This document shows positions 52,968 to 61,487 of a DNA stretch of 61,487 nucleotides, piece after piece. A program made the translations under genes and the position numbers. The stretch comes from Vulcanococcus limneticus LL (GTDB lineage: Bacteria > Cyanobacteriota > Cyanobacteriia > PCC-6307 > Cyanobiaceae), in NCBI RefSeq assembly GCF_002252705.1, contig NZ_NQLA01000015.1, forward strand, positions 1-61,487. Reading direction: 5' to 3'. Position 1 is the stretch's first letter; each line of letters begins with the position of its first letter. The notes under the pieces were generated by a model. The model ran no database searches, was not told where the DNA came from, and was given only the letters and a program-made list of their open reading frames with translations.

Positions 52968-53891
52968 TCAACCCGTCCCCAGGAGCGCCGCATCGCCGCT
53001 GAAGTCCACCGGCGTGGGCTCGCGGAGGGCGTAGTCGTTGGCGTAGCTGTCGGCCAGGGAGCGCTCCACGTCGTAGCGGGGCGTCCAGGCCAGCTCCCGC
53101 TGCACCCGCGTCACATCGGTAAGGAAGTGGGCCAGCCGCAGCGGGAAGGCCTTGCGGGCCTTGGGATCGAGGCCAGCCGGATCGAAGCTGCGGATCTCCA
53201 CCGCCGCCGGATCCTTGCCGCAGGCCCGGGCGGCGGCATGCACCAGGCCGCGGAAGCTGATGCCCTGCACGCTGCTGCAGTTGTAGATACGGTTGACGGC
53301 CGCATCCACGCCGATGCTCAGGGCCATGGCCTCGGCCAGGTCGGCCACGTGCCCCAGCTGGGTGATGGTGCTGCCGTCGCCCGGCAGGGGCACGGGCCGG
53401 CCGGCCGTGATGCGATCGAAAAACCAGCTCTCCACCGGGTTGTAGTTGCCGGCGCCCACGATGTAGGTGGGCCGGAAGCTGGTGAAGGGGATCTTCTCGG
53501 CGTACAGCCAGGCCTCGGTGTCGAGCTTGCCGCTGTGGCGGCTCTGGGGGTCGGTGGGGGAGTCTTCGCTGAGGGGCCACAGCTCGCTGTCGGCGTAGAC
53601 GCCGGCGGAGCTGACATACACGAAGCGGTGCGCCGGCGCGCCGGTGCGCTCCAGCACGGCACGCGAATCGTCCAGGTTGCGGCCAGAGCTGTCGACGATC
53701 ACATCGAAGCGGCGGCCCGCCAGGGCGGCCAGACCCTCGGCGCTGCCGCGATCGCCCTGGAGGTGCTCCACGCCGGCGGGCACGGGGTTGCGGCCGCGGG
53801 TGAACAGGGTGAGGTCGTGACCCTCCGCCAGCAACCGCGCCACCAGGGGCTTGCCCACGAAGCGGGTACCGCCCATCACCAGGATCTTCAC
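52968..53891 (-). CDS. NAD-dependent epimerase/dehydratase-like protein (CSP41/Rap38 type)
   Basis: A 307-residue protein starting at GTG 53891 (VKILVMGGTRFVGKPLVARL), an extended-SDR nucleotide-binding fold with GGTRFVG. The mid-part reads FVYVSSAGVY and RPTYIVGAGNY, and the C-terminal half has RIYNCSSVQGISFRGLV. The similarity is to the cyanobacterial and plastid CSP41/Rap38 RNA-binding group, in which the SDR fold lacks its usual active-site role. It is divergent from the Coq4-like gene. Confidence 0.82.
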   Translation of the reverse strand: MKILVMGGTRFVGKPLVARLLAEGHDLTLFTRGRNPVPAGVEHLQGDRGSAEGLAALAGRRFDVIVDSSGRNLDDSRAVLERTGAPAHRFVYVSSAGVYADSELWPLSEDSPTDPQSRHSGKLDTEAWLYAEKIPFTSFRPTYIVGAGNYNPVESWFFDRITAGRPVPLPGDGSTITQLGHVADLAEAMALSIGVDAAVNRIYNCSSVQGISFRGLVHAAARACGKDPAAVEIRSFDPAGLDPKARKAFPLRLAHFLTDVTRVQRELAWTPRYDVERSLADSYANDYALREPTPVDFSGDAALLGTG

Positions 53892-53981
53892 GCCGGCGCC
53901 TTGAGGAACTGGGCGCCATTCAAACCGCCGACGCCGACCCTGCCGCCGACCCACAGTGGGGATCTCTGCCCACCTGGACCG

Positions 53982-54683
53982 ATGTCGCGCTTCAGCGAGC
54001 TGCTGCGCTCCCTCAACAACCTCAAGCTGCTGGGCGCCATCGGCCGCAGCGGCGGTGATCTGGCCAGCGTGGCCGATCTGGTGGACAACTTCCTCGACAG
54101 TCCCCAGATGGGCGACTGCCTGCGCCGCTTCCGCGCCGTGCCCGGCGGCGCCGAGCTGCTGGAGGGCCGCTACCCGCCCCTCCAGCCCGACATCGACGCC
54201 CTGATCCAGTTGCCCGCAGGCAGCCTGGGCCGCCACTACGCCGAGCTGATCCGCCAGCTGAACTACGACCCCGAATTCTTCCGCCCCCGCCCGATCGACA
54301 CCGAGGCCCGCTGGCTCACCCAGCGGATCGCCACCACCCATGACATCCACCACGTGGTGAGCGGCTTCGGCACCGAAGCGGCCGGCGAGAGCGGCGTGCT
54401 GGCGATCACCGCCACCCAGATCGGCTTCCCCGCCTACGTGCTGCTCACGACCGCCAGCCAGCTGGCCAGCTTCCGCCTGCAGCTGGACCGCTTCGAGGGC
54501 CTGAGCCGGGCGATGGCCCATGGGGCGGCGATCGGCCGCAGTGCCCAGTGCCTGGCGGCGGTGCGCTGGGAGGAGGGCTGGGAGCGGCCCCTGGGCGAGT
54601 GGCGCCAGGAGCTGGGCATCGCCGAGCCAGCGGATCGGGAGGTCTATGGGCTGCGCAGCCAGGGGTTGCTGGTGGAGGAGTGA
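53982..54683 (+). CDS. Coq4-family protein
   Basis: A 233-residue protein with the zinc-type motif of Coq4 (HDxxH followed 11 residues later by E): THDIHHVVSGFGTEAAGESG. Other family segments are GGAELLEGRYPPL and IGFPAYVLLTTASQLASF. In respiratory eukaryotes and proteobacteria Coq4 works in ubiquinone ring modification; cyanobacteria make plastoquinone instead, so its role here is unknown. Start ATG 53982. It is followed after 4 bases by the Trp-rich protein reading frame. Confidence 0.83.
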   Translation: MSRFSELLRSLNNLKLLGAIGRSGGDLASVADLVDNFLDSPQMGDCLRRFRAVPGGAELLEGRYPPLQPDIDALIQLPAGSLGRHYAELIRQLNYDPEFFRPRPIDTEARWLTQRIATTHDIHHVVSGFGTEAAGESGVLAITATQIGFPAYVLLTTASQLASFRLQLDRFEGLSRAMAHGAAIGRSAQCLAAVRWEEGWERPLGEWRQELGIAEPADREVYGLRSQGLLVEE

Positions 54684-54687
54684 GGCC

Positions 54688-54966
54688 ATGCCCCCGCGCC
54701 TCGGCAACGCCTGGACCGCCCAGCCCGCCGCCCTTGAGACCACGGGCGGCTACCGCCACTTCCAGCTCCTGGGTCAGCGGGGCCGCGGCCCCACCCGGGC
54801 GGTGGAACTGGAGGCGGTACTGGAGCGGGGCTTCCGGCTGCTGGTGCCCCTGGTGCAGCTGCGCGATCGCCAGTTGTGGCAACCGGGCTGGCAGCGGATC
54901 GCCGGGCTGGAGCCCGCCGACATGCCGGCAGCGGGCCTTCAAGATGGACCCAGCCAAGCGATCCCC
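54688..54966 (+). CDS. TIGR02450-like Trp-rich protein, in frame with hisA
   Basis: From ATG 54688 the frame reads NAWTAQPAALETTGGYRHFQ, then VLERGFRLLVPLVQLRDRQL and WQPGWQRIAGL, a pattern that matches short cyanobacterial Trp-rich proteins (TIGR02450). There is no stop before the HisA start at 54967 and the two are in the same frame, so the full product of the open frame would be a 350-residue fusion. In relatives as I know them these are separate proteins. Either the stop codon was lost here or HisA is translated from its own ATG inside the frame. Confidence 0.6.
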
Positions 54967-55740
54967 ATGCAGATCATCCCCGCCATCGACCTGCTCGGCG
55001 GCCAGTGCGTGCGCCTGCACCAGGGGGATTACGGCCAGGTGACCCGCTTCAGCGACGACCCCCTGGCCCAGGCCCTGGACTGGCAGCGCCAGGGGGCCCA
55101 GCGCCTGCACCTGGTGGATCTCGATGGCGCCAAGACCGGCCAGCCCGTCAACGACGCGGTGGTGAAGGCGATCACCGCGGCCCTCGGCATCCCCGTGCAG
55201 CTGGGCGGCGGCGTGCGCAGCCTGGCGCGGGCCGAGGAGCTGCTGGCCTGCGGCCTCAACCGGGTGATCCTGGGCACGGTCGCGATCGAGCAGCCCGAGC
55301 TGGTGCGGCAGCTGGCGGCACGGCACCCGGGCCGGATCGTGGTGGGCATCGATGCAAAGGACGGCCTGGTGGCCACCCGCGGCTGGATCGAGACCAGCAC
55401 GGTGCAGGCCACGGAATTGGCCAGGAGCTTTGAAGACGCCGGCGTGGCGGCGATCATCAGCACCGACATCGCCACCGACGGCACCCTGGCGGGCCCCAAC
55501 CTGGGGGCGCTGCGGGCCATGGCGGAGGCCAGCACGATCCCGGTGATCGCATCCGGCGGCATCGGCAGCCTGGAGGACATCCTCTCGCTGCTGTCGATCG
55601 CGCCCCTGGGGGTGGAGGGGGTGATCGTGGGCCGTGCCCTCTACGACGGCGCCGTGGACCTGGCCGAGGCGATCGCCGCCGTGGGGCCCGGGCGACTCCA
55701 GGACGCAGTCATTCCGCCTAGCGGTTCTATAACGGTGTAA
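54967..55740 (+). CDS. hisA: Phosphoribosylformimino-5-aminoimidazole carboxamide ribotide isomerase
   Basis: HisA is a (beta/alpha)8 isomerase in histidine synthesis. From ATG 54967 the sequence is MQIIPAIDLLGGQCVRLHQG with the catalytic Asp, followed by LHLVDLDGAK, QLGGGVRS, GIDAKDG and the second catalytic Asp in STDIATDGTLAGPN, ending with SGGIGSLED and the glycine-rich VIVGRALYDG. The 257 residues are a normal full-length HisA. It is in the same frame as the upstream Trp-rich segment. A Fur-family gene follows after 15 bases. Confidence 0.95.
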   Translation: MQIIPAIDLLGGQCVRLHQGDYGQVTRFSDDPLAQALDWQRQGAQRLHLVDLDGAKTGQPVNDAVVKAITAALGIPVQLGGGVRSLARAEELLACGLNRVILGTVAIEQPELVRQLAARHPGRIVVGIDAKDGLVATRGWIETSTVQATELARSFEDAGVAAIISTDIATDGTLAGPNLGALRAMAEASTIPVIASGGIGSLEDILSLLSIAPLGVEGVIVGRALYDGAVDLAEAIAAVGPGRLQDAVIPPSGSITV

Positions 55741-55755
55741 AGCCTCAGCCGGATC

Positions 55756-56247
55756 GTGCCCGCCACCCACCTGCCTTCGGCTGCCGGCAGTGCCGCTGTG
55801 AGTCCCAACGGCGGCGGCCCAGGCAGCGCCAGCCATCCCGGCGCCGACGGCGCCTACCTGCGCTGCCGCGAGCTGGGCATGCGCCTGAGCCGCCAGCGGC
55901 GCATGGTGCTGGATCTCCTGTGGTCGGAGAAGGCCCACCTCAGCGCCCGGGACATCTTCGAGAAGCTCAATGCCCAGGGCCGCAACATCGGCCACACCTC
56001 CGTGTACCAGAACCTGGAGGCCCTGCAGAGCGCCGGCGTGATCGAGTGCCTGGATCGGGCCAGCGGACGCCTCTACGGCTACCGCAGCGACCCCCACAGC
56101 CACCTCACCTGCGTGGAATCCGGCGCCATCCAGGACCTGGACGTGGAACTGCCCCCCGGACTGATCGCCCGGATCGAAGATCTCACCGGTTTCACGATCG
56201 AGAGCTACACGCTGCACCTGAGCGGCCGCCCCCGCGCCGGCGGCTGA
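55756..56247 (+). CDS. Fur-family transcriptional regulator
   Basis: A 163-residue regulator with a winged helix characteristic of Fur proteins: RLSRQRRMVLDLLWSEKAHL, then SARDIFEKLNAQGRNIGHTS, VYQNLEALQSAGVIE. The regulatory-metal region has YRSDPHSHLTC, but the usual CxxC zinc sites are reduced: after HLTCVESG there is no second Cys. A variable 30-residue leader precedes the fold. Start GTG 55756. It may respond to metal or to another signal. Confidence 0.85.
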   Translation: MPATHLPSAAGSAAVSPNGGGPGSASHPGADGAYLRCRELGMRLSRQRRMVLDLLWSEKAHLSARDIFEKLNAQGRNIGHTSVYQNLEALQSAGVIECLDRASGRLYGYRSDPHSHLTCVESGAIQDLDVELPPGLIARIEDLTGFTIESYTLHLSGRPRAGG

Positions 56248-56287
56248 ACCCGACCGGACCGGCAGAACCCCAGCGGGCAGCCGGGCC

Positions 56288-58000
56288 GTGAGCTGGAGAA
56301 CTGGCTGCGGCCTCGTTACGTTGGGCGCCAGAGAACCCCTCCGGCAGCGCACCGTGCCCCAGGCCCAGGCCTCACCCCAGCTTCTGCTGCTCGCCGAACC
56401 TCTGGTGCGCGAGGGCCTGAGCGGACTGCTCGGCGGCGCCGGCTACCGCCTTGCCCTGCGCATCGAGGAGCTGGTGGGCGCACCGGCCTTGGTGGTATGG
56501 GATGTGGCCGCCACCCTGCCGGCCGCCACCCTGCTGCGGGAACTGGAGCAGCTGCGGGGCCGCTGGCCCGGCGCCGGCCTGCTGCTGCTGCTGGCCGCCG
56601 ATGCTCCCTACCCCAGCACCTGGCTGCTGCAGCTGCCGGTGGAGGGCCTGCTGCAGCAGGGCGAACCGGAGGAGCTGACACGGGCCGTCGCCACCCTGCT
56701 GGCGGGTGGACGCGTGGTGGAACTGCGCCCGCTGGGGGGGCCGCGCGCCGCGGCTGAACCCGAGGCCCTGCCGGGGGCGGTGGGCCTGGGCCAGTGGCTG
56801 CTGCAGAGCGGCCTGGCCCAGATCGAGGCCGAACGGCGCCGTTGCCACCAGTGGCTGGAGCTGGCCGATCGCGGCGGCCTGGCCCGGCTGCTGCTGCGGG
56901 GTCGGCTGCGGGAACTGGCGGCGGCCCGGCGGCTGCTGCTGTGGCTGTGGGGCCCGATCGCGATGGCCTGGCCCGAGGTGCTGCCGGACCCGGCCCCCGC
57001 GGCTCCCCTACCCCTGCCTCCCACGGCCTCCAGCACCGCGATCACCCTGCGCCAGCGCACGGCAGAAGGGGTGTGGCAGGCAATCCAGGAGCGGCTGATG
57101 GCCGCCAGCAGCGGCGAGCTCACCAATGCCAGCGGCCAGCTGCTGGCCCTGGAGGGCCTCAGCCCCGTGCACCGCCGCGACCTGCTGCTGGCCCTGATCA
57201 GCCAGCTGGATCTGCTGGTGCTGCGGCTGCGCCAGGAGCAGCTGCGGGGCGAGGCGCTGCAGGAGCGCTGGCTGCAGCTGCAACCGGATCTACGCCGTCT
57301 GGCCCTGCGGGCCATGGCGGGGGAATACGTGCAGTTGCCCCAGGAGGGCAGCCTGCTGCCGGTGGCCGACACCCTCAGCGCCAGCACCGACCTGCAGATC
57401 AGCGATCCGGAGTTGCCGACGCCGCTGCCGATGCTGGCGGCCCTGGTTCAGGCCCAACCACTGCTGGTGGAAGGGCGCCTGCTGGCGCCCGATGAACCGC
57501 TGGCCCTGCTGCAGCTCGAGGCGCTGATCGCCAACTGGCTGATCCGCAGCGCCGAACTGATCAGCGCCGAACTGCTGGCCTGCTGCAGCACCTGGCCGGA
57601 GCTCCGCCGCTACCTGCTCTGTGCCGATCTGCTGGCCACCCGCAACCTGGAGCGGCTGCGCAACCAGCTCAATGCCCAGCAGCGCTGGAGCAGCGTGTTT
57701 GAGCGGCCGGTGCAGCTCTACGAGAGCCAGCGGCTGCTCTACCGGCTGGAGGGCGGCACGATCGTGACTGTGCAGCTCACCGAACCCCGCGATGCGGAAC
57801 TCCGCCAGCTGGGCTGGCTCCAGCAGCTGGTGACCCTGGCCCTGGAGGCCCGCGATGCCCTGGCCCCGCAGGTGCATGGCGCCCTGCGCCGCATCGGGGA
57901 TCTGGTGGTGGTGGTGCTCACCCAGGTGATCGGCCGGGCCATCGGCCTGATCGGCAGGGGCATCGTCCAGGGAATGGGCCGCAGCTTCGGGCGCAGTTAG
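56288..58000 (+). CDS. DUF3685 protein
   Basis: A 570-residue, Leu-rich, largely helical protein of the DUF3685 family, which is typical of cyanobacteria and plastids. The C-terminal region has TWPELRRYLLCADLLATRNL, NQLNAQQRW, the segment EARDALAPQVHGALRRIGDL, and the terminal VVVLTQVIGRAIGLIGRGIV. A response-regulator-like N-terminal half (LLLAEPLVREGLSGLL) is also visible. Function unknown. GTG 56288 is taken; GTG 56354 is an alternative. Confidence 0.78.
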   Translation: MSWRTGCGLVTLGAREPLRQRTVPQAQASPQLLLLAEPLVREGLSGLLGGAGYRLALRIEELVGAPALVVWDVAATLPAATLLRELEQLRGRWPGAGLLLLLAADAPYPSTWLLQLPVEGLLQQGEPEELTRAVATLLAGGRVVELRPLGGPRAAAEPEALPGAVGLGQWLLQSGLAQIEAERRRCHQWLELADRGGLARLLLRGRLRELAAARRLLLWLWGPIAMAWPEVLPDPAPAAPLPLPPTASSTAITLRQRTAEGVWQAIQERLMAASSGELTNASGQLLALEGLSPVHRRDLLLALISQLDLLVLRLRQEQLRGEALQERWLQLQPDLRRLALRAMAGEYVQLPQEGSLLPVADTLSASTDLQISDPELPTPLPMLAALVQAQPLLVEGRLLAPDEPLALLQLEALIANWLIRSAELISAELLACCSTWPELRRYLLCADLLATRNLERLRNQLNAQQRWSSVFERPVQLYESQRLLYRLEGGTIVTVQLTEPRDAELRQLGWLQQLVTLALEARDALAPQVHGALRRIGDLVVVVLTQVIGRAIGLIGRGIVQGMGRSFGRS

Positions 58001-58063
58001 ACCGCCCCAACCCAGTCCCAGACGGCCGCGCGTCACAATGGCGGCACCGTCCGGCCTGTCCCG

Positions 58064-58660
58064 TTGATCCCCGGTTTCCTGGTCAGCCCTGTGATCCGCC
58101 CCCTGGCCCGTCCCCTGCTGCGGGGCCTGGGCCTGGCCCTCGCCCTGCTGCTCTGCTGGGCCCTGCCCGCACAACCCGCCTGGGCCGCCCGCGACACCAA
58201 CAGCTACGACGGCAACATCTATGCCCTTTACGCCGGCAACGGCTCGCTGGTGCCGCCCCGCAGCAGCCTGGCCGATTCCCTGGCCGAACATCGCCCGGTG
58301 GTGCTGGCCTACTTCCTCGACGACGCCGCGGTGAGCAAGCAGAACGCCGTGGTGTTCAACGAACTGCAGCGACTCTGGGGCCGCAGCGTGGAGCTGATCC
58401 TGGTGACCACCGACCCGCTGCAGGGCCGCCCCGACCCTGGCCCTGGGGCGCCAGGCCACTACTGGAAGGGGGTGATTCCCCAGGTGGTGGTGTTCGGCAC
58501 CGATGGCCAGCCGGTGCTCAACGCCACCGGGCCGGTGGACATCAACGCCATCAACGTTGCCCTCACCGAGGTGACGGGCCTCAAGCCCCAGGGCGACTCC
58601 AAGTCCAGCGTCAGCCGCGAGGTGAATGAGCTGAACAGCGAGATCGTGTTCTCCAACTGA
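58064..58660 (+). CDS. Thioredoxin-like thylakoid protein, photosystem I accumulation factor family
   Basis: A 198-residue protein with a signal/anchor (LGLALALLLCWALPAQPAWA) and a thioredoxin-type fold (VVLAYFLDDAAVSKQNAVVF, then VIPQVVVFGTDGQPVLNATG) but no CxxC pair. It resembles the Slr1796-type thylakoid protein reported to support photosystem I accumulation. The start TTG 58064 is the first of the frame; the next candidate is GTG 58091 (VIRPL). Confidence 0.75.
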   Translation: MIPGFLVSPVIRPLARPLLRGLGLALALLLCWALPAQPAWAARDTNSYDGNIYALYAGNGSLVPPRSSLADSLAEHRPVVLAYFLDDAAVSKQNAVVFNELQRLWGRSVELILVTTDPLQGRPDPGPGAPGHYWKGVIPQVVVFGTDGQPVLNATGPVDINAINVALTEVTGLKPQGDSKSSVSREVNELNSEIVFSN

Positions 58661-58834
58661 CCATTTTCTCCTGCTGATCACAATCTTCTGATGATCCCGA
58701 ACAGCTGTTGATCGCGATCTCCGGTTGATCCTCTGCTCCAACTGAAACCAGCCGGCCCCAGCGGCCGCCCAACGCCGCTTCCACCACCGCGCCAGCCGCT
58801 GCTGCCCACGGCGCCCATCAGCGACCCACCTGCC
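58661..58834. other. Intergenic region before fumC with TGATC repeats
   Basis: A 174-base gap. The first part contains the word tgatc several times (58675, 58693, 58709, 58728) in AT-richer context, followed by a CG-rich part. It probably contains the fumC promoter; no specific site is recognised. Confidence 0.35.
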
Positions 58835-60217
58835 ATGAGCCCTGCCACCCGGATCGAAACCGACAGCCTCGGTGCCGTGGCGGTGCCGGCGGAGCACTAC
58901 TGGGGGGCCCAGACCGAGCGCTCGATCCACAACTTCCCCTTCGGCCAGCGCATGCCGCTGCCGGTGGTGCACGCCTTCGGCCAGCTCAAGGCCGCCTGCG
59001 CCGAGGTGAACCGCGATCTGGGCAAGCTCGATCCAGGCCTCTGCGCGGCGATCGTGGCGGCTGCCGAGGAGGTGGCCTCGGGCGCCCTGGATGCCGAATT
59101 CCCGCTGAAGGTGTGGCAGACGGGCTCGGGCACCCAGAGCAACATGAACGCCAACGAGGTGATCGCCAACCGGGCGATCGAGGCCCTCTGCGGCGAGCTC
59201 GGTAGCAAGCGGCCGGTGCATCCCAACGACCATGTGAATCTGAGCCAGTCGAGCAACGACACCTTTCCGGCGGCGATGCATGTGGCGGTGGTACTGGAGC
59301 TGGAGCGCCAGCTGCTGCCGGCGCTGCAAGGGCTGATGGGGGCCCTGCAGGCCAAGGCCACGGCCTATGCGGAGATCATCAAGATCGGCCGCACCCACCT
59401 GCAGGATGCGGTCCCGCTGAGTCTGGGCCAGGAATTCGGCGGCTACGTGGCCCAGCTGCGCCTGGGCCTCGACGCGATCGACGCCAGCCTGCCGGCCGTG
59501 CGCGAGCTGGCCATCGGCGGCACGGCGGTGGGCACGGGCCTCAATGCGCCGCCGGGCTTCGGCGAGCTGGTGGCGAAGCGGTTGGGCGAGCGACTGGGCA
59601 CGGCCTTCAGCAGCGCCCCCAACAAGTTCCAGGCCCTCGCCGGCCATGAGGGGCTGGCCATGGCCCATGGAGCCCTCACGGTGCTGGCCGGCAGCCTGAT
59701 GAAGATCGCCAATGACATCCGCTGGCTGGGCAGCGGCCCCCGCTGCGGTCTGGGCGAGCTGGTGCTGCCGGAGAACGAACCGGGCTCCTCGATCATGCCG
59801 GGCAAGGTCAATCCCACCCAGTGCGAGAGCCTCACGATGGTGGCCGTGCAGGTCATGGGCAACAACACCGCCGTGCAACTGGCCGCCAGCCAGGGCAATT
59901 TCGAGCTGAACGTGTTCAAGCCCGTGATCGCCCACAACGTGCTCGAGAGCATCGAGCTGCTGGCCGGAGCCTGCCTCACCTTCCGCGAGCACTGCATCGA
60001 GGGCCTACAGGCGAACGTGGCCCGCATCGAGACGCTGCTGGATCAGAGCCTGATGCTGGTGACGGCGCTCACCCCCGCCATCGGCTACGACCGCGCCTGC
60101 GCCATCGCCAAGCACGCCCACAACCACCAGCTCAGCCTCAAGGAGGCCGCCCTGGTGCTTGGCGAGATCAGCGCCGAGGACTTCGACCAGTGGGTCCAGC
60201 CCCAGCAGATGGTGTGA
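58835..60217 (+). CDS. fumC: Fumarate hydratase class II
   Basis: A 460-residue class II fumarase that interconverts fumarate and malate. The superfamily signature is [16 protein letters not shown]; other active-site blocks are [30 protein letters not shown] and [12 protein letters not shown]. Length is normal. It is monocistronic or followed at 73 bases by the PAS-STAS gene. Confidence 0.95.
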   Translation: MSPATRIETDSLGAVAVPAEHYWGAQTERSIHNFPFGQRMPLPVVHAFGQLKAACAEVNRDLGKLDPGLCAAIVAAAEEVASGALDAEFPLKVWQTGSGTQSNMNANEVIANRAIEALCGELGSKRPVHPNDHVNLSQSSNDTFPAAMHVAVVLELERQLLPALQGLMGALQAKATAYAEIIKIGRTHLQDAVPLSLGQEFGGYVAQLRLGLDAIDASLPAVRELAIGGTAVGTGLNAPPGFGELVAKRLGERLGTAFSSAPNKFQALAGHEGLAMAHGALTVLAGSLMKIANDIRWLGSGPRCGLGELVLPENEPGSSIMPGKVNPTQCESLTMVAVQVMGNNTAVQLAASQGNFELNVFKPVIAHNVLESIELLAGACLTFREHCIEGLQANVARIETLLDQSLMLVTALTPAIGYDRACAIAKHAHNHQLSLKEAALVLGEISAEDFDQWVQPQQMV

Positions 60218-60290
60218 TTTGGGCAGCCATGGGCGGCATGGCTACGGTTCCGGGGAAGCACCTGAACGCCTGAGACCAGGCAGAGCAACC

Positions 60291-61403
60291 ATGGCCAAGG
60301 GCATGGCGACAGAAGAGGCGAAGCTGCTGATGGGGGCGATTTCCAGATCGCTCGCCATTGCCACCTTCTCCCTGGATGGCGAGATTCTCTCCGCCAACCA
60401 GAAGTTTCTGGAGATCATGGGCTACGAGCTGGGGGAAGTGGTCGGCCAACACCACAGGATTTTCGTCGATCCCAACTACGCCCAGTCGGAAGACTATCAG
60501 GAGTTCTGGAAGAGCCTGACCAGCGGCAAAAGCACAACCTCCGAATTCAAGAGATTCGGCAAGGGCGGACGCGAGATCTGGCTGCAAGGCATCTACATGC
60601 TGGCAACAGACAGTGCCGGTCAGCCGGTGAAGATTGTCAAGGTGGCCTCAGACGTCACCTCCAGCAAGCTGATCGCCACCTACAACGAGGGAATGATCGC
60701 CGGCATCGAGCAGGCGATGGCCGTGATCGAGTTCAAGAAGGACGGAACCATCATCTCGGCCAACCAGAACTTTCTCAATCTCACCGGCTACTCCCTGTCG
60801 GAGATCACGGGCCGGCACCACAGCATGTTCGTGGAGCGCGACTATGCCCACTCCGAGGAGTATGCGGAGCACTGGCGCAGGCTAGAGGCCGGCGAAGTCT
60901 TGCAGGGGAGATACAGAAGAGTCAATAAAAATGGTGCAGAGATATGGCTGCAGGCCACCTACACGCCCATTCTCAGTCCGGATGGCGAAGTCATCAAAAT
61001 CGTCAAGTTCGCCTACGACGTCACCACAGCCGTTCACCAGGCCGAACAACTGGAGCAGGCCCTCGAGGCCTCCCACAACGCTAAGGAACTGGAAATCGAG
61101 CTCGCCAAGGCCAACGAAGCGGAACGGGCCAGGAAGGAAATGGATCTCGCTATCCAGGAACTCTCCACCCCGGTCACGCCGATCTGGGATCAGATCCTGT
61201 TGCTGCCCCTGGTGGGCATTCTCGATTCGACCCGTGCCGCCTCCATCATGACGAAGTCACTGGAGATGATCTCCCAGACGCGAGCACGGATCTTCGTGCT
61301 GGACATCAGCGGTGTGGCCACGGTGGACACGGCCGTGGCCAACCAGCTGATCAAGATCACCAAGGCCACCCAGCTGATGGGCTGTGAGGCCAGGGCTGCC
61401 TAA
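60291..61403 (+). CDS. PAS-PAS-STAS protein (RsbR-like), short C-terminus
   Basis: A 370-residue soluble sensor. Two similar PAS-PAC units follow each other: FSLDGEILSANQKFLEIMGY with KVASDVTSSK, and FKKDGTIISANQNFLNLTGY with KFAYDVTTAVH. A coiled segment (KELEIELAKANEAERARKEM) leads to a STAS domain (LSTPVTPIWDQILLLPLVG, DSTRA, FVLDISGVATVDTAVANQLI). Such proteins are stressosome-type (RsbR-like) signal proteins. The STAS domain ends early, at QLMGCEARAA, about 30-40 residues short of a complete one, so it may be truncated or frameshifted. Confidence 0.85.
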   Translation: MAKGMATEEAKLLMGAISRSLAIATFSLDGEILSANQKFLEIMGYELGEVVGQHHRIFVDPNYAQSEDYQEFWKSLTSGKSTTSEFKRFGKGGREIWLQGIYMLATDSAGQPVKIVKVASDVTSSKLIATYNEGMIAGIEQAMAVIEFKKDGTIISANQNFLNLTGYSLSEITGRHHSMFVERDYAHSEEYAEHWRRLEAGEVLQGRYRRVNKNGAEIWLQATYTPILSPDGEVIKIVKFAYDVTTAVHQAEQLEQALEASHNAKELEIELAKANEAERARKEMDLAIQELSTPVTPIWDQILLLPLVGILDSTRAASIMTKSLEMISQTRARIFVLDISGVATVDTAVANQLIKITKATQLMGCEARAA

Positions 61404-61411
61404 AAGTGTGA

Positions 61412-61487
61412 TCAGGTCTTGGTGTCGGCCGTCATCACCCCTCCCAGGGCCAGCATCCCCTTGATGTCGTAGGCCAGCTCGCGAAAG
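61412..61487 (-). CDS. C-terminal end of an unidentified gene
   Basis: On the minus strand the window ends inside a frame whose last residues read FRELAYDIKGMLALGGVMTA and DTKT before the stop at 61412-61414. The part seen is too short for identification. It converges on the PAS-STAS gene with a gap of 8 bases. Confidence 0.4.
   Translation of the reverse strand, partial: FRELAYDIKGMLALGGVMTADTKT

Overview
This is a GC-rich stretch of a cyanobacterial chromosome, most likely a picocyanobacterium of the Cyanobium/Synechococcus group. The lineage call rests on gene content: a TPM-domain thylakoid protein of the Psb32 type, a photosystem I accumulation factor-like thioredoxin-fold protein, DUF3685, a TIGR02450 Trp-rich protein, a TIGR04168 phosphoesterase, bCNG-type MscS channels and a cluster of glycogen-handling enzymes. 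No rRNA, tRNA, CRISPR array or transposase was recognised. Genes are tightly packed, with many ATGA or TGATG start/stop overlaps.

Layout. 1-2400 is an accessory patch: three degraded copies of a DUF3427 domain (the C-terminal domain of defence-type helicases) alternate with two toxin-antitoxin modules, MNT/HepT and HicB/HicA (hicA frameshifted). 2430-6076 is a translationally coupled pair, a class III nucleotide cyclase and an MscS-type channel with a cyclic-nucleotide-binding domain; both lack residues normally needed for catalysis or ligand binding. 6100-13700 holds a serine hydrolase, the protein AMPylator SelO, a HigBA module, an exported Mn-type superoxide dismutase coupled to a secreted M20 peptidase, a remnant of a second SOD gene and a broken prolyl aminopeptidase gene. 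13737-17200 is a coupled pair for alpha-glucan metabolism (debranching enzyme and GH57). 17181-21650 has membrane and redox genes (DoxX, SDR, DUF389) and a divergent TetR/dehydrogenase pair with a perfect palindromic operator. 21761-33154 is mixed core metabolism: a second bCNG channel, aroB, a MidA-type methyltransferase, Psb32-like, a muramidase, a glycosyltransferase, a phosphoesterase and nadA.

33170-39739 is a DNA repair cluster: ligase-associated exonuclease, ATP-dependent ligase, a LysR-type regulator gene carrying a frameshift, and an Lhr-type helicase. The fourth member, the PdeM phosphoesterase, lies 7 kb downstream at 46989. 39890-53000 contains two cyclic-di-GMP enzymes, a rare fusion of a sigma-54-activator-like AAA+ domain with a membrane polyferredoxin, a GST, a CBS protein and a phosphatidyltransferase. 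53982-61403 is largely housekeeping: a Coq4-like protein, a Trp-rich protein in frame with HisA, a Fur-family regulator, DUF3685, the PSI factor and fumarase, followed by a PAS-PAS-STAS protein that ends early.

The window is rich in second-messenger proteins (one cyclase, two CNB channels, two GGDEF proteins, one PAS-STAS protein) and in gene remnants next to small modules. The items most worth follow-up are the DUF3427/TA array, the cyclase-channel operon with matching residue losses, the AAA+/polyferredoxin fusion and the Trp-rich/HisA reading frame. Functional calls were made by reading motifs and overall sequence resemblance; no database search was run.
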